Below are positions 1 through 11,655 of a DNA stretch of 64,000 bases, piece by piece. Under the pieces are notes generated by a model. That model saw only the letters and a list, made by a program, of their open reading frames with translations. It did no database searches and was not told the DNA's origin. Position 1 is the stretch's first letter, and every line of letters begins with the position of its first letter. The translations under genes and the position numbers were made by a program. The stretch is from Mytilus californianus (taxonomy: Eukaryota > Mollusca > Bivalvia > Mytilida > Mytilidae), in NCBI RefSeq assembly GCF_021869535.1, contig NW_026262712.1:115069640-115133639 (forward strand), read 5' to 3'.

Positions 1-700
1 AGATAAAATAGCGATCAACAGATTATCATTGGTTATCTCAACTTGATTGTATTTCTCACTTTCGCCATAACGGCTCAAGCGAGAAAATCAATCTTGTTGA
101 GATGACAAACGATAATCTATAAGTATATGTAATATTTTCAGTAAAATATTCATATTATATACTTTCAACATAAATATAATCAAGTTAAGCAGGCGAGACA
201 TTTCAGCATTGTTGTTTAAAGTTTTGACCAATTGTTTGAGTATTTTTTCTTCGCCTGTTTTTGTTTTATACTACAGCTAGCATACTTCCTGTTGTGTTTT
301 GTCGAATGCCAATTGCATGTCACTTTTCTTCATAATCTTGAGCTTGGGAAGGAACTTAAGTTTAATATTTTGTGTTTACATTTCAATAATAATTATTAAG
401 CCATTTTAGCGGCAGTATGATAACAATAAAAAGTCAATGTCAAAAGTATATCAACGTTTTGTGTTCGGCACCCAACTGTTGAAGGGCGAAGTTTTTTAAG
501 CCTCATACTATAAGGTTGATATTTTTTCAGACATTGACTTATCTGGAGATGTGACATATTAAAATTCACTGAAGAATGTACATAAGAATCTGTTCAAGAA
601 AGGTGCTCCAGTCTAGATCTTTCATACAAACATTATTGACAAGAAGAACATTGGTTTTAGAAGAATAATTCCGAGAATTACCGTATCAAGCAATATTAAG
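1..700. repeat. 3' flank of TLR copy A (segmental duplication unit)
   Basis: This non-coding stretch lies downstream of the minus-strand TLR pseudogene at 1756. Near-identical sequence recurs at 7,660-8,270 and 16,440-17,127, each time 3' of a TLR copy, at 39,290-39,680 next to the fourth remnant, and in part at 5,560-6,060 and 33,405-33,640. A shared landmark is the block around 190-370 containing AGCAGGCGAGACATTTCAGC. No open frame is conserved between copies, so it reads as duplicated flank, or as a dispersed element that travelled with the TLR unit. Confidence 0.8.
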
Positions 701-704
701 AGTT

Positions 705-1200
705 ATGAAAAAAATTAAATTACAAAAATACCGAACTCCAAGTAAAATTCAAATCGGAAAGTTCCTTATCAAATGGCAAAATCAAAATCTCAAACACACC
801 AAACAAATGGAAAACAACTGTCATATTTCTGACTTGGTACTGATATTTGCTTATGTAGCAAGTGGTGGATTAAACCTGGTTTTATAGCTAGATAAACCCC
901 TCAATTCTTGACAGTTGCATAAAATTCTATTATAAGGACCTCAGTGTGTGAATAAAACGATCAGACATAATAGGTAAAAATGTCAAATAGTTATCAAAGG
1001 TACCAGGATTATAATTTAATACGCCAGACGCGCGTTTAGTCTACATAAGACTCATCAGTGACGCTCAGATCAAAATAGTTAGAAAGCCAAACAAGTACAA
1101 AGTTGAAGAGCATTTAGGACCCAAAATTCTAAAAAGTTGTGCCAAATACGGCTAAGGTAATCTATGCCTGGGATAAGGGGTACAGCAATCAACATCGTGT
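705..1200 (-). repeat. Dispersed repeat with a second repeat nested inside
   Basis: On the minus strand, 705-985 matches the repeat at 59,755-60,060 (shared landmarks TTTCCATTCGTTTGATGTGT and GGACTTTCCGTTTTGA). The segment of about 989-1176 interrupts it: the sequence before and after, GCTGTACCCCT and TTTGACATTTTTACC, is contiguous at 59,770. The inserted part, ending CTGGTACCTTTGATAACT, has no similar copy in this window. The short open frame at 705-887 is repeat sequence, not a gene. Confidence 0.75.
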
Positions 1201-1755
1201 TATAATCTTAGTCACTGTAAAAAGAAATAAATATATCAACAAAGAAAATTAAAATGGCATATAGACAAAGCACTTAAGCAAAAATGAAAGACAAGAAGGA
1301 AAGGAATCCTGACATGGATATCATGCATCCTACATTGAGTACTTTTATGTGTGAATCCTATATCGTCTACTGTATGTTATGAACTCTGCAGAACAAATAC
1401 TGCGATAAATATGAATGTTAAATGAATGGATATTAAAGACAACATAAACATCGGGCAGATTTGATTCATTTCTATACACAAGACTCAATGACCTGAATAG
1501 GTCTATTAGTGTTTAGTCATATCTTATGGTATTCGGTTATTTTTTTCGGTAATAAAGACGGTCGTGTTCAAACCATTCAATCAGACTTAATGGACTCAGA
1601 AATTTATTTTTCTGCAGAGTTTAAATAATAAAGTATTTCAAATTGAGGTATTTGTACATGCTTTATTACAACTATACGATTATATTTTCACTTATTAAAA
1701 AAACCTACTAATATCCTCTTTCATTAAACGAGTTTATTTCAGCAAGGCGGCTGTC
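1201..1755. other. Non-coding 3' flank, TLR copy A
   Basis: This stretch aligns by eye with the 3' flanks of the other TLR copies (8,270-8,711 and 23,737-24,082), for example the shared ATGGATATCATGCATCCTAC. No gene or RNA is seen. Confidence 0.7.
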
Positions 1756-4247
1756 TTAATAAAACCTCCTTGGTGTGAGCAGCAATTTTAATTTCTCCCA
1801 AAATAGCATCCGTATTAAACTGTTCGTAATCCGCCTCTTCTATCAGGTACACATAGTTTCAAATATAAGAAAAATTACGAGGTACATCTGTTATTTTAAT
1901 GTCCTTTGTAAGAACTATTACTGTTTCTAAATTGCTCCTTATCCTTTCGTATTGAGCCCTGTCTATCTCAAATGTACGATCAGGGGATATTGTATATCCT
2001 GGAGTTAAGATAATGATACAGATGTGAAATCCCAGCAAGGAAATCCCTTTCCCTTATACACATGTTTAATCCCCATTCTCCTTCCAGTTTGGAGACTAGC
2101 GTTTCTTTAATCTAATAAACCACATTACCTTCATAAAAAATATACACATCGTGAGTGTACTTCCTTTTGATTTTTTGTTCAACTACACGACTTATTATTC
2201 CCTGCAAGGTAAACATGATTTTCCAACGTTTATTATACAACACTAGCAATATCGCTATTATAAATCCTGTTGACAGTAACGTTGTTGCTACTGTAAGCCA
2301 CATAGAACTTTCACAGCAAGCAAACAGATCGGATAAAGAGTTATATGCATCGAATGTATTGCTATTGCTTCCGTTAGGTAGTACACAGTTGTACGAGCTA
2401 CTGTCTAACTTCACATCTGTTGCCTGTAACCATCTTATCAAGTCAACATTATTACATGAACATTCAAATGCATTTCCTGCTAAGAACAGTGACAGTGAAT
2501 GCATGGTTTGATTCTGATCAAGCCATATTTCTAAGTTGATACCTGTTAACACATTATTTCGAACGTCAAGTCTTTTAATTTTTAAATGATTTATCAACTG
2601 TATTGGAATACTTTGCAGTAATTTTTTTGATACATTCAATAAAGATAGACTTTTCATTGGGTCTAACAAATTGTCCGAGAAGTACCAAGTGTTGTTTTCT
2701 GATATATCAAGGGTTTCCACTGAATTCAAGTTTCTTAAAAGGTCTTTTGGATGCGCTTTTATGCCCTCATTTAAATTGCGATTCTTCGAGACAACTGTTT
2801 TCAGCTTGTTGTGCGGAAATCTACCAAATTCCTGCCAGATAAAGTAACAATCACCTCCACTATCAATAAATGTTTCCAAATTGGGGGGATGATGCTGATA
2901 ATCTGATTCGAAAAACATCATCCCTGACGATATTGAATATGACAAGTCAACATACTTCAAACTACTATTAATAGCAATAAGATATATAATGGGTAAATCG
3001 TTTGCCATCATGTAACTAGCATCCAATTTATCTACGGATTTTAAAAAAATAAAAATAAAAAATAAAATCGGAAGGATTATCGAAACTTGCGCATGCTGAA
3101 ATGGTGTTTTCTGTAGACACAGGATGGCTTACAACGTTATAGGAAATATCCAAAGTCTCCAAACGACTAGATTGTCGAGTTAAATTGTTTAGATATTGCA
3201 TCTGTATTTAATTAGATATTATGGCAAATCTATTCGCCCTTACCGACATATTTTGTATACATTCAGGATAACGAAATGTAAATAAAGATCCAGGTTCATA
3301 ATCAACAATACCATTTTGTGACAAATCCAAGTTTTCAACACAAATAGTTCGTAAATACTTTGTCATCTCGGTTGTTAAAATCAAAGAATAAGGAAATTCT
3401 TTGTTGTCAATGACAACGTCGCTCACGTGTTGAAAGCTTATAATTGTCATGTTTTTATTTGTGTATGGACTAAGCAATAACAGTGCCTGATTTAAATGCA
3501 TAAATGTGTCAGAAAAATCGACGACCTTCAGCTCTGGAAACGGCAGTAGAGTACCTGTTTCAACACGTACAAAATTCAATCTACAATTTTGCATTATAAG
3601 TGTTTCAACACTGGACGAGAAAAACGTAAATGTTTCATTGGTTAGGCTTACAACAAAGCACGACAGGAATTCTATCCTACGGAGCATTTTCAATTGTTTA
3701 CATCCTTGTCCAAATTTTGGTTTTGCATTAAGTCAATCGATAAGTTTGTCAATTGATTTAAAACACCTAATGCCTTGTCTGGATACGTAAAAATGGTGGA
3801 AAAATAAATCGGCTGATCCATGTTCCTCCTGATGTTGAGAATATTTAATTGCCCCAAGGGCACGAAGAGATCTATTGTATACACATCAGACAGATTAAGA
3901 GGATTATCAGCCATTTCCAACAATTGAAGAGTTCCTAATCCCTTAAATGACAAGTTTGAAAGATGAATAATTTTGTTTGAATTCAGATTAAGTTTCAATA
4001 AGCTTTTGTAATTGACGAATGCATCATTTGTAACACCTGTTATGTCGTTCCTACTAAGATTCAGTGCATTAATGTTTCGCGGTAAATTTTGAGGAACATG
4101 TTCTAGTCCCATGTAACTACAGTCTGCCGTTATTATCGTACGGTTTCCACTATTTGTCTCTTTTATCTTGCAATCAGATGAACATAAAACCGGTATAAAA
4201 TGGTAAATAAATGGATAAATGAACAACATTTTAAGATAAAGCTCCAT
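1756..4247 (-). pseudogene. Toll-like receptor pseudogene, copy A
   Basis: This full-length relic of a single-exon Toll-like receptor aligns from start codon (4245-4247) to stop (1756-1758) with the intact copy at 8712-11234. The order is leader, LRRNT-like cysteines, leucine-rich repeats, LRRCT, transmembrane helix and TIR. Lesions seen against the intact copy are: one missing G at about 3724-3726 (frameshift); an in-frame TAA at 3208-3210; an A-rich length change at about 3036-3070; Trp to TAG at 2112-2114, just after TIR box 1; a net loss of 38 nt within the TIR at about 2004-2027; and Trp to TGA at 1859-1861. With this many independent lesions, sequencing error cannot explain it. A 219-bp stretch (3211-3429) is nevertheless identical to the intact gene. 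Confidence 0.93.
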
Positions 4248-5560
4248 CGTATGATTGTGTTAAGAATATATGAAACAGTTTCTTTCGTCAATATTTCGCA
4301 TAAAACATTATCGGAATTCCTTGTCACGAGTTAACACTGTATTCTAGAACGGTATCATATACATTTGTATTGTTGTAGTGGGGTACCTTAAGCTGTATGA
4401 ATCAGTAAAATATTTACCCTACAAACCTACATGAATTTACGATTGAACCTTCCTTGTTCGAATATCTTTTGTTCACACTATATTACAATGTCGTGTATCA
4501 TAAATTATAGAAAATCTGGTTTTAACTTTTATTTGCAGTTGTTTCTTAAGATATCGACACAATATTTTTACTAAACTGATATTTGCGACATGTCGTAACA
4601 TACATATTTTGGTTTGAAGGGTGAGTTGACATATGATGGGAGTGTCCTGTCCTCTAATACGCAAAATGAACATTATTGGGATAGAATTCATTTCTCTTAC
4701 ATAGTGGAGACTAAGGGTAATTTGATTTGACGTCCTTGCTTTATGACCTTGAAATCTAGTTCAAGGTCAAATATAAAATTGACGATCTAGGTTTTGACCT
4801 TTGCTGTATATTCATATTTATACATGATAAAGCCTTGGGATCTTTTGCATTAGGTTATTAAACATATGACCTTGACAATGTCAACCAGAATTGACTTTTT
4901 TTAAACCGGAAGTAGCAATTTATCTCCCTTATTCAAAGCAAAAGTATATAGAAACTATATATTGTTTGAATCAAGGCAAATAAAGCTTTTATTTGACACC
5001 AGAAGTGACTTTAATTTAACCGGAAGTAGCTTATTATCTACCTTAATTGATGAAAAAAGTGCCTCAAAAATTGTATTTTCAAATTCAGTGCGTAATAAGC
5101 TATCATTTAAGCCCGGACATACTGTTTTTATCAAACTTTTCTCATCTTAAGTGAAATTGAGTAGAAAGACCTTTAATTATTCTCTAAACAATTTGTTTTT
5201 AATTTCATTTTTAAGTTTTTTAACCTTCTCGGTGTTTTTCTTTTACTACGAAATTTATCTCCTGGTCTTTATGATTATGTATCTCTAAGATGGTGGGATG
5301 TAACGAATGTTCATATATAACATTTTTTCCAATTTCCCTATCTACAGTTGAAAACAAGGTATTAAATTTTTGTTGTGGAACTTGTTTCGTATCAGTCTGG
5401 GAACATTTGCAGTAATTTGAGTGGGCTATCCCATCAATTTCTGAAACCTGTATATCCCAACATACTAACCCTTACAAGTCCTTGACAATGGATCCTTTGA
5501 TAGAATTAATTATCGCTATTTTACGAAATTTTCCCTTGATCTTACTGACTGATAATTTCC
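4248..5560. other. 5' flank of TLR copy A
   Basis: This is non-coding sequence upstream of the minus-strand TLR pseudogene. It is collinear with 11,235-11,655 plus 14,287-15,060 upstream of the intact copy, once the Penelope-like insertion there is removed, and with 26,613-26,980 upstream of copy C. It contains a palindrome of nuclear-receptor half-sites at 4744-4769. Short open frames here (around 4473-4691 and 4962-5150) are not preserved in the sister flanks. Confidence 0.75.
4744..4769. promoter_or_regulatory. Palindromic extended nuclear-receptor half-sites
   Basis: TGACCTTGAA and its exact reverse complement TTCAAGGTCA are separated by six bases (ATCTAG), about 500 bp upstream of the TLR copy A start. 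TCAAGGTCA is the known extended half-site for ERR/SF-1-type monomeric nuclear receptors. A further TGACCTTGA lies at 4867-4875. The matching site near 14,425-14,452 upstream of the intact TLR is degraded. Any regulatory role is inferred. Confidence 0.35.
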
Positions 5561-6060
5561 TTTCTCAGCACAGTAGAGTGAAATGAAAAATTATTGCTAG
5601 AAGCTAAGGACGCACGTGCCGTTGTCAACGAAATTAACAACGTAATCATAGGTAGTATAGCGATAAACAGATTATCATTGGTCATCTCAACTCGATTGTA
5701 TTTCTCACTTTCGCCGTACCGGCTCAAGCAGGAAAATCAATCTCGTTGAGATGACCACAATAATCTATAAGTATATGTGATATTTTCAGTAAAACCATCA
5801 TATTATATTCTTTCAACATAAATATAATCAAGTTAAGCAGGCGAGACATTTCAGCATTGTTGTTTAAAGTTTTAACCAATTGTCTGAGTACTTTTTCTTC
5901 GCCTATTTTTGTTTTGTACTACAGCTAGCATATTTCCTGTTGTGTTTTGTCGAATGCCAATTGCATGTCACTTTTCTTCCTAATCTTGAGCTTGGCAAGG
6001 AACTTAAGTTTAATTTTTGTGTTTACATTTCAATAATAATTGGTTCAGCCATTTTAGTAT
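5561..6060. repeat. Extra copy of the TLR 3'-flank repeat
   Basis: This segment repeats 1-400 (landmarks AGCAGGCGAGACATTTCAGC and GTGTTTTGTCGAATGCCAAT). It sits between TLR units A and B, so the motif occurs both 5' and 3' of TLR genes and may be a dispersed element. No gene is seen. Confidence 0.75.
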
Positions 6061-7659
6061 CAGTCAAGACTATTTTTTGTGTGCCTGAGTTACACTTTTT
6101 GAAGAACAAAAATGTTTAATAATGTTTTGTATCAGTCAAGACTATTTTTTGTGGGCCTGAGCTACACTTTATAGTGGAAAAAAAGGTTTAATAATTTTGC
6201 AAAAATCCCATGAATGGTTTTGCACAACTGAAGCATCATTATAGAAATAATTTTTCCTTGATCGTTTTTTTAAATATTGTTTTCATTATGTTCCCAAAGT
6301 TATTGCATTTCTTTGTTTTGTGTAACATGAATATAACATAATATGTTAACGGTGAATGGTTTTTCTCAAATCACTATTCGTGCATGGGTGTGGATTTTTC
6401 TAGAGTATCTTGTTTTTAAAGCTGCATGTTTATCAAGTATATTTGTATGACATTCTTTTCATTATTTTGTATACATTTATCTATAATGACAATCACTCAC
6501 ACCTATTGTAGTGTTGAGTGCATTCACACATTGTCTTTTCATTGGTGAAATGAACATCCACTTATAATGATGTATTATCTAGCTTTTTATGAAACATGTT
6601 GTTTCTTTCACAATTTGAGAGATGTTAAAAATATCACATACATAATGTGAAGGTTGATACTTACTATGATTTAAAATATCCAAATTCAGATTATATTTAA
6701 TACCAGATTAGTCTAAGTTATTTTGATATATTTTGCACAATCATTATCAGCCACAGAAGTGTGTTTGTTTATACTCATTATAAGCCATTTATTTTAGTTG
6801 ATATTGACTTCAAGTCAAACGTTTCCAAAATTTGTCAGACTGAAAGTTGTTTTTCTGCTAGATGTGTGTGTAAAGTATACCCGTCAAATTCCATATTGAA
6901 GGATAAATTCCAGTAAAGTAGTGAAATATGATCACTGAAAATAAACACATCTATTATCACTGAACTAGTATACATATTTGTTTAGGGGCCAGCTGAAGGA
7001 CGCCTCCGGGTGCGGGAGTTTCTCGCTGCATTGAAGACCCATTGGTGGCCTTCGGTTGTTGTCTGCTCTATGGTCGGGTTGTTGTCTCTTTGACACATTC
7101 CCCATTTCCATTCTCAATTTTACATGCTATTAAAGAGGGGTTTTCTGTTTGGAGGGATGTATCAATAAGCAACCACGTCTAGTCAGAATGGGAACAAGAG
7201 GGGTTTTCGGTTTGGAAGAATGTATAAATACGCAACCACGTCTAGTCAGAATGGGAACAATTGCAGTAATTTGAGTGAGTCTGTCACACGACAAAATTCA
7301 AAATGTTTACCTTTACAAACCATGTATTTTTCAGTGAAAGTCTAAATTTCCCATCATTCATTCCGGTTGACCAACAATACAGCACCTAACTTTATGGGTA
7401 AAACGTTCCCGTCATGGTAATTTATTAAAGGATTGTCAATATTCAAAAAGCAGTCGTCGTTGTCCTCACAAACGTCATCTCTGAACAGCCATCATGGCCT
7501 TCACCCGAGCACTTAGGCATGAATATTTTGAAACAAATGACGGGTATTGAATTCGAATGGATCTTATGTTATCTGATTTTGGACCCTGAATATTCGCATA
7601 TCCCATCAATTTCTGAATCCTGTATATCCCAACATACTTATCCTAACAGGTCATTGACA
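6061..7659. other. Intergenic, collinear with 15,060-16,440
   Basis: This non-coding stretch is part of the duplicated TLR unit: 6,120-6,900 aligns with 15,060-15,920, and 7,135-7,659 aligns with 15,920-16,440. A dispersed repeat interrupts it at 6,955-7,130. No gene is seen. Confidence 0.7.
6955..7130 (+). repeat. Dispersed repeat (retroelement 3' tail type)
   Basis: This copy carries GCACCCGG-like sequence and GGTCGGGTTGTTGTCTCTTT followed by CCCCATTTCCATTCTCAATT. The same sequence ends the Penelope-like element at 14,100-14,286, and a short piece lies at 16,045-16,113. It is therefore probably a 5'-truncated 3' tail of that element family. Confidence 0.75.
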
Positions 7660-8711
7660 ATGGATCCTTGATAAAATTAAGTATATGTGATTTTTTCAGT
7701 AAAATCTTCATATTATATACTTTCAACATAAATAAAATCGAGTTAAGCAGGCGAGACATTTCATCATTGTTGTTTAAAATTTTAACCAATTGTCTGAGTA
7801 CTTTTCTTTACCTGTTTTTGTTTTATACTTTAGCTAGCGTACTTCCTGTTGTGTATTGTCGAATGCAAATTGCATGTCAAGTCACTTTTCTTCTCAATCG
7901 TGAGCTCGGGAAGGAAATAAAGTTTTTTTATTTTTGGTTTACATTTACATTTCAAAACTATTATAATTATAGCCATTTTAGTGGAAGTATGGTAACAATA
8001 ATTAATCAATGTAAAAAGATATCAACGTTTTATGTTCGGCATTAAACTGTTGAATGGTTCGGGTTTCTAAGCCTGATATAAAAAGGTGGATATTTTTTCT
8101 GACCTTGATTTATCTGGATCTGTGACATATCACAAATACCTTGAAGAATGCACATAAATGTTTGTTCTAGAAAGGTGTGTCAGTCTAGATCTTTGATAGA
8201 AATATTATGGACGAGAAGAACATTGGTTTTAGAAGAATAATTCTGAGATTACCATAATAAAAGTTAAGGAAAGGAATGCTGACATGGATATCATGCATCC
8301 TACATTGGGTACATTTGTGTATAAATAATATATCCTATACTGTACGTCTTGAACTTTGCGAAAAAATAACTGCGATAATTATGAATGTTAAATGAATGTA
8401 AATAAAATACAGCCTAAACGTCGGTCAGATTTAATTCATTTTTATATTCAGGACTCAATAGCCTGTATAGATCATCATATTTTTTGCATATCATTTGGTA
8501 TTCATTTAATTGTGCAGTAACTAAGATTTCGTGTACAAATCATACAATCAGACTTGATGAACTCGGACACTAAACGTATTTCAAATGGAGGTATTAGTTT
8601 TTACACGCTTTATTACAACCATACGACTTAATTTTCACTTAGTGAAATAAAACTACTAAATAATAATATATTTGTTTCATTTAAACCAATTTGTTTGAGC
8701 AAGGTTGTTGT
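7660..8711. repeat. 3' flank of intact TLR copy B
   Basis: The duplicated flank is collinear with 1-460/1,270-1,755 and with 16,440-17,127/23,737-24,082. It lacks the 705-1,200 repeat insertion of copy A and the LINE insertion of copy C, so it is closest to the uninterrupted state. No separate gene is seen. Confidence 0.8.
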
Positions 8712-11234
8712 CTAATATAACCTCCTTGGTGTGAGCAACAATTTCAATTTCTCCCAAATAGCATCCAAATTAAACTGATCATCATCCGTCCATTCTATCA
8801 GGTACACATAGTTCCAGATATAAGAAAAATTACGAGGTACATCTGTTATTGTAATGTCCTTTGTTAGAACTATTACTGTTTCTAAATTGCTCCTAATTCT
8901 TTCGTATTGAGCCCTGTTTATCTCGAATGAACGATCAGGGGATATTGTATACCCTGGAGTTATTACAAAGATAATGCATCTACTTTCTTTAATGGCTTCT
9001 GCTTCATTATCAGCATGAGAAATCCCAGCAAGGAAATCCCTTTCTCGTATACACATGTTTAATCCCCATTCTCCTTCCAGTTTTGAGACAAGCGTTTCTT
9101 TGATCCAATAAACTGCATTACCTTCGTAAGAAATATACACATCGTAAGTGTACTGCCTTTTGATCTTTTGTTCAACTACACGATTTATTATTCCCTGCAA
9201 GGTAAACATGATTTTCCATTTTTTATTATACAACACTAGTAATATCGTTATTATGAATCCTGTTGACAGTAACGTTGTTGCTACTGTTAGCCACATAGAA
9301 CTTTCACAATAAGCAAACAGATCGGGGAAAGAGTTATATGCATCCAATGTATTGCTGTTGCTTCCGTTAGATAGTACACAGTTATACGAGCGACTGTCTA
9401 ACATCACCTCTGTTGTCTGCAGCCATCTTATCAAGTCAATATTATTACACGAACATTCAAATGCATTTCCTGCTAAGTACAGTGACATTGAATGCATGGT
9501 CTGCATCTGATCAAGCCAATTCCTTATTTCGAAATTGATTCCTGTTAATACATTATTTCGAACATCAAGTTTTCTGATTTTAAAATGATTTATCAACTGT
9601 ATTGGAATACTTTGCAGTAAATTTTTTGATACATTTAATACAGATAGATTTTTCATTGGGTCTAACAAATTGTCCGAAAAGTACCAAATGTTGTTTTCTG
9701 ATATATCAAGGGTTTCCACTGAATTCAAGTTTCTGAAAAGGTCTTTCGGATGCGCTTTTATGCCCTCATTTAAATTGCGATCCTTCCAGACAACTGTTTT
9801 CAGATTATTGTGAGTAAATCTACCGAATTCATGCCAGATAAAAGAATAATCACTTCCACTATCAATGAATGTTTCCAAATTGGGGGGATGATCCTGATTA
9901 TCTGATTCGAAAAGCATCATCCCTGACGACAATGTATATGACATGTCAAGATACTTCAAACTACTATTAATAGGGATTAGACATATAATAGGTAAATCGT
10001 TTGTCATCACGTAACTAGCATCCAATTTTTCTACGGATTTTGAAAAATTAAAAAAAACAGCGGAAGGATTATCGAAACCTGATGAAATGGTGTTTTCTTT
10101 AGACACAGGATAGCTTACAACGTTATAGGAAACATCCAAAGTTTTCAAACGACTAGCTTGCTGGGTAAAGTTGTTTAGATGTTGCAACTGTATTCTATTA
10201 GATATTATGGCAAATCTATTCGCCCTTACCGACATATTTTGTATACATTCAGGATAACGAAATGTAAATAAAGATCCAGGTTCATAATCAACAATACCAT
10301 TTTGTGACAAATCCAAGTTTTCAACACAAATAGTTCGTAAATACTTTGTCATCTCGGTTGTTAAAATCAAAGAATAAGGAAATTCTTTGTTGTCAATGAC
10401 AACGTCGCTCACGTGATGAAAATTTATAATTGTCATGTTTTTATTTGTGTATGGATTAAGCAATAACAGTGCCTGCTTTAAATGCATAAATGTGTCAGAA
10501 AAATCGACGACCTTCAGCTCTGGAAATGACAATAAAGTGCCTATTTCAGCACGTACAAAATTCAATCTACAATTTTGCATTATAAGTGTTTCAACACTGG
10601 ACGAGAAAAACTTAAATGTTTCATTGGTTAGGCTTACAACATAGCATGACTGGAATTCTATCCTATGGAGCCTTTTTAATAGTTTAAATCCTTGTCCAAA
10701 TTTTGGTTTTGGCATTAAGTCAATCGATAAGTTTGTCAATTGATTTAAAACACTCAATGCCTTGTCTGGATACGTAAACATGGTGGAAAAGTTAGTCGGC
10801 TGATCCATGTTCCTCCTGATGTTAAGAATATTTAATTTCATCAAGGGCACGAACAGATCTATTGTATACACATCAGACAGATCAAGAGAATTTTCAGCCA
10901 TTTCCAACGATTGAAGATTTCCTAATCCCTTAAATGACGAGTTTGATGTATGATTAATTTTGTTTGAATTCAGATTAAGTTCCAATAAGCTCTTATAATT
11001 GACGAATGCATCATTTGTAACACTTGTTATGTCGTTACAACTAAGATCCAGTGCATTAATGTTTCGCGGTAAATTTTGAGGAACATGTACTAGTCCCATG
11101 TTACTACAGTCTGCCGTTATTATCGTACGGTTTCCACTATTTGTCTCTTTTATCTTGCAATTAGATGAACATAAAACCGGTATAAAATGGTAAATGAATA
11201 GATAAATGAACAACATTTCAACATGAAGCTCCAT
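8712..11234 (-). CDS. Toll-like receptor, intact (copy B)
   Basis: This is a single-pass pattern-recognition receptor of 840 residues in one exon. A hydrophobic leader (about 1-22, ending near VLCSS) is followed by an N-terminal cysteine pair, then leucine-rich repeats with LxxLxLSxN-type cores (for example LDISENNI from residue 509). The LRRCT contains CSC at 594-596 and ends in FAYCESSMW. The transmembrane helix begins at W648 (about 648-671), and the cytoplasmic TIR covers about 696-838. TIR box 1 reads YDVYISYEG, box 2 reads CIRERDFLAG, and a box 3-like IWEKL lies near the end. By family knowledge it should signal through TIR adaptors such as MyD88; the ligand is unknown. The ectodomain has many N-glycosylation sequons. 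The BB loop lacks the proline found in several vertebrate TLRs. It is the only open copy in the cluster. ATG at 11232-11234 is chosen because the leader follows it directly and copies A and C share it. Confidence 0.95.
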   Translation of the reverse strand: MELHVEMLFIYLFIYHFIPVLCSSNCKIKETNSGNRTIITADCSNMGLVHVPQNLPRNINALDLSCNDITSVTNDAFVNYKSLLELNLNSNKINHTSNSSFKGLGNLQSLEMAENSLDLSDVYTIDLFVPLMKLNILNIRRNMDQPTNFSTMFTYPDKALSVLNQLTNLSIDLMPKPKFGQGFKLLKRLHRIEFQSCYVVSLTNETFKFFSSSVETLIMQNCRLNFVRAEIGTLLSFPELKVVDFSDTFMHLKQALLLLNPYTNKNMTIINFHHVSDVVIDNKEFPYSLILTTEMTKYLRTICVENLDLSQNGIVDYEPGSLFTFRYPECIQNMSVRANRFAIISNRIQLQHLNNFTQQASRLKTLDVSYNVVSYPVSKENTISSGFDNPSAVFFNFSKSVEKLDASYVMTNDLPIICLIPINSSLKYLDMSYTLSSGMMLFESDNQDHPPNLETFIDSGSDYSFIWHEFGRFTHNNLKTVVWKDRNLNEGIKAHPKDLFRNLNSVETLDISENNIWYFSDNLLDPMKNLSVLNVSKNLLQSIPIQLINHFKIRKLDVRNNVLTGINFEIRNWLDQMQTMHSMSLYLAGNAFECSCNNIDLIRWLQTTEVMLDSRSYNCVLSNGSNSNTLDAYNSFPDLFAYCESSMWLTVATTLLSTGFIITILLVLYNKKWKIMFTLQGIINRVVEQKIKRQYTYDVYISYEGNAVYWIKETLVSKLEGEWGLNMCIRERDFLAGISHADNEAEAIKESRCIIFVITPGYTISPDRSFEINRAQYERIRSNLETVIVLTKDITITDVPRNFSYIWNYVYLIEWTDDDQFNLDAIWEKLKLLLTPRRLY

Positions 11235-11655
11235 CGTATGATTGTGTTAAGAATATATGAAACTGTTTACTGAAAGACAGTTTCGTAACTCAATTTGTCA
11301 CATAAAACATTATCGGAATTCCTTGTCATGAGTTAACACTGTATTCTAGATTGGTATCATATATTGTTGTAGTGGGGTACAATAAGCCGAATGAATCAGT
11401 ACAAAATTTAAACTACAAACCTACATGTATTTATCGTTGAATCTTCCTTGTTCGAATATCTTTTTTTACACTTTATTACAATGTCGTGTAACATTAGTTA
11501 TAGCAGATCTGGTTTAAAATTGCTTTTTGCAGTTTTAATGACACGATAAATATTACACTCTTGTTAAGATGATTATACTTTATGTAACACTGTCTTAAGA
11601 TATCGAATATATATTTTTACTAAACTGATATTTGCGACATGTCGTAACATACATG
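11235..11655. other. 5' flank of intact TLR, proximal part
   Basis: This stretch is collinear with 4,248-4,612 (copy A) and 26,613-26,980 (copy C). Collinearity with A stops after GACATGTCGTAACATACAT at about 11,655 and resumes at 14,287, which defines the Penelope-like insertion. On the minus strand a TATATTC lies shortly upstream of the ATG; it could be a TATA-like element or 5' leader. Confidence 0.65.

Noticed and set aside
2155..2842. Plus-strand open frames opposite TLR copy A
   Set aside because: They are antisense shadows of the LRRCT and transmembrane region and are not kept in copies B and C.
10435..10644. Plus-strand open frame within the intact TLR (also seen in copies A and C)
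   Set aside because: It is antisense to well-conserved LRR coding, without its own start context or domain, so it is a shadow frame.
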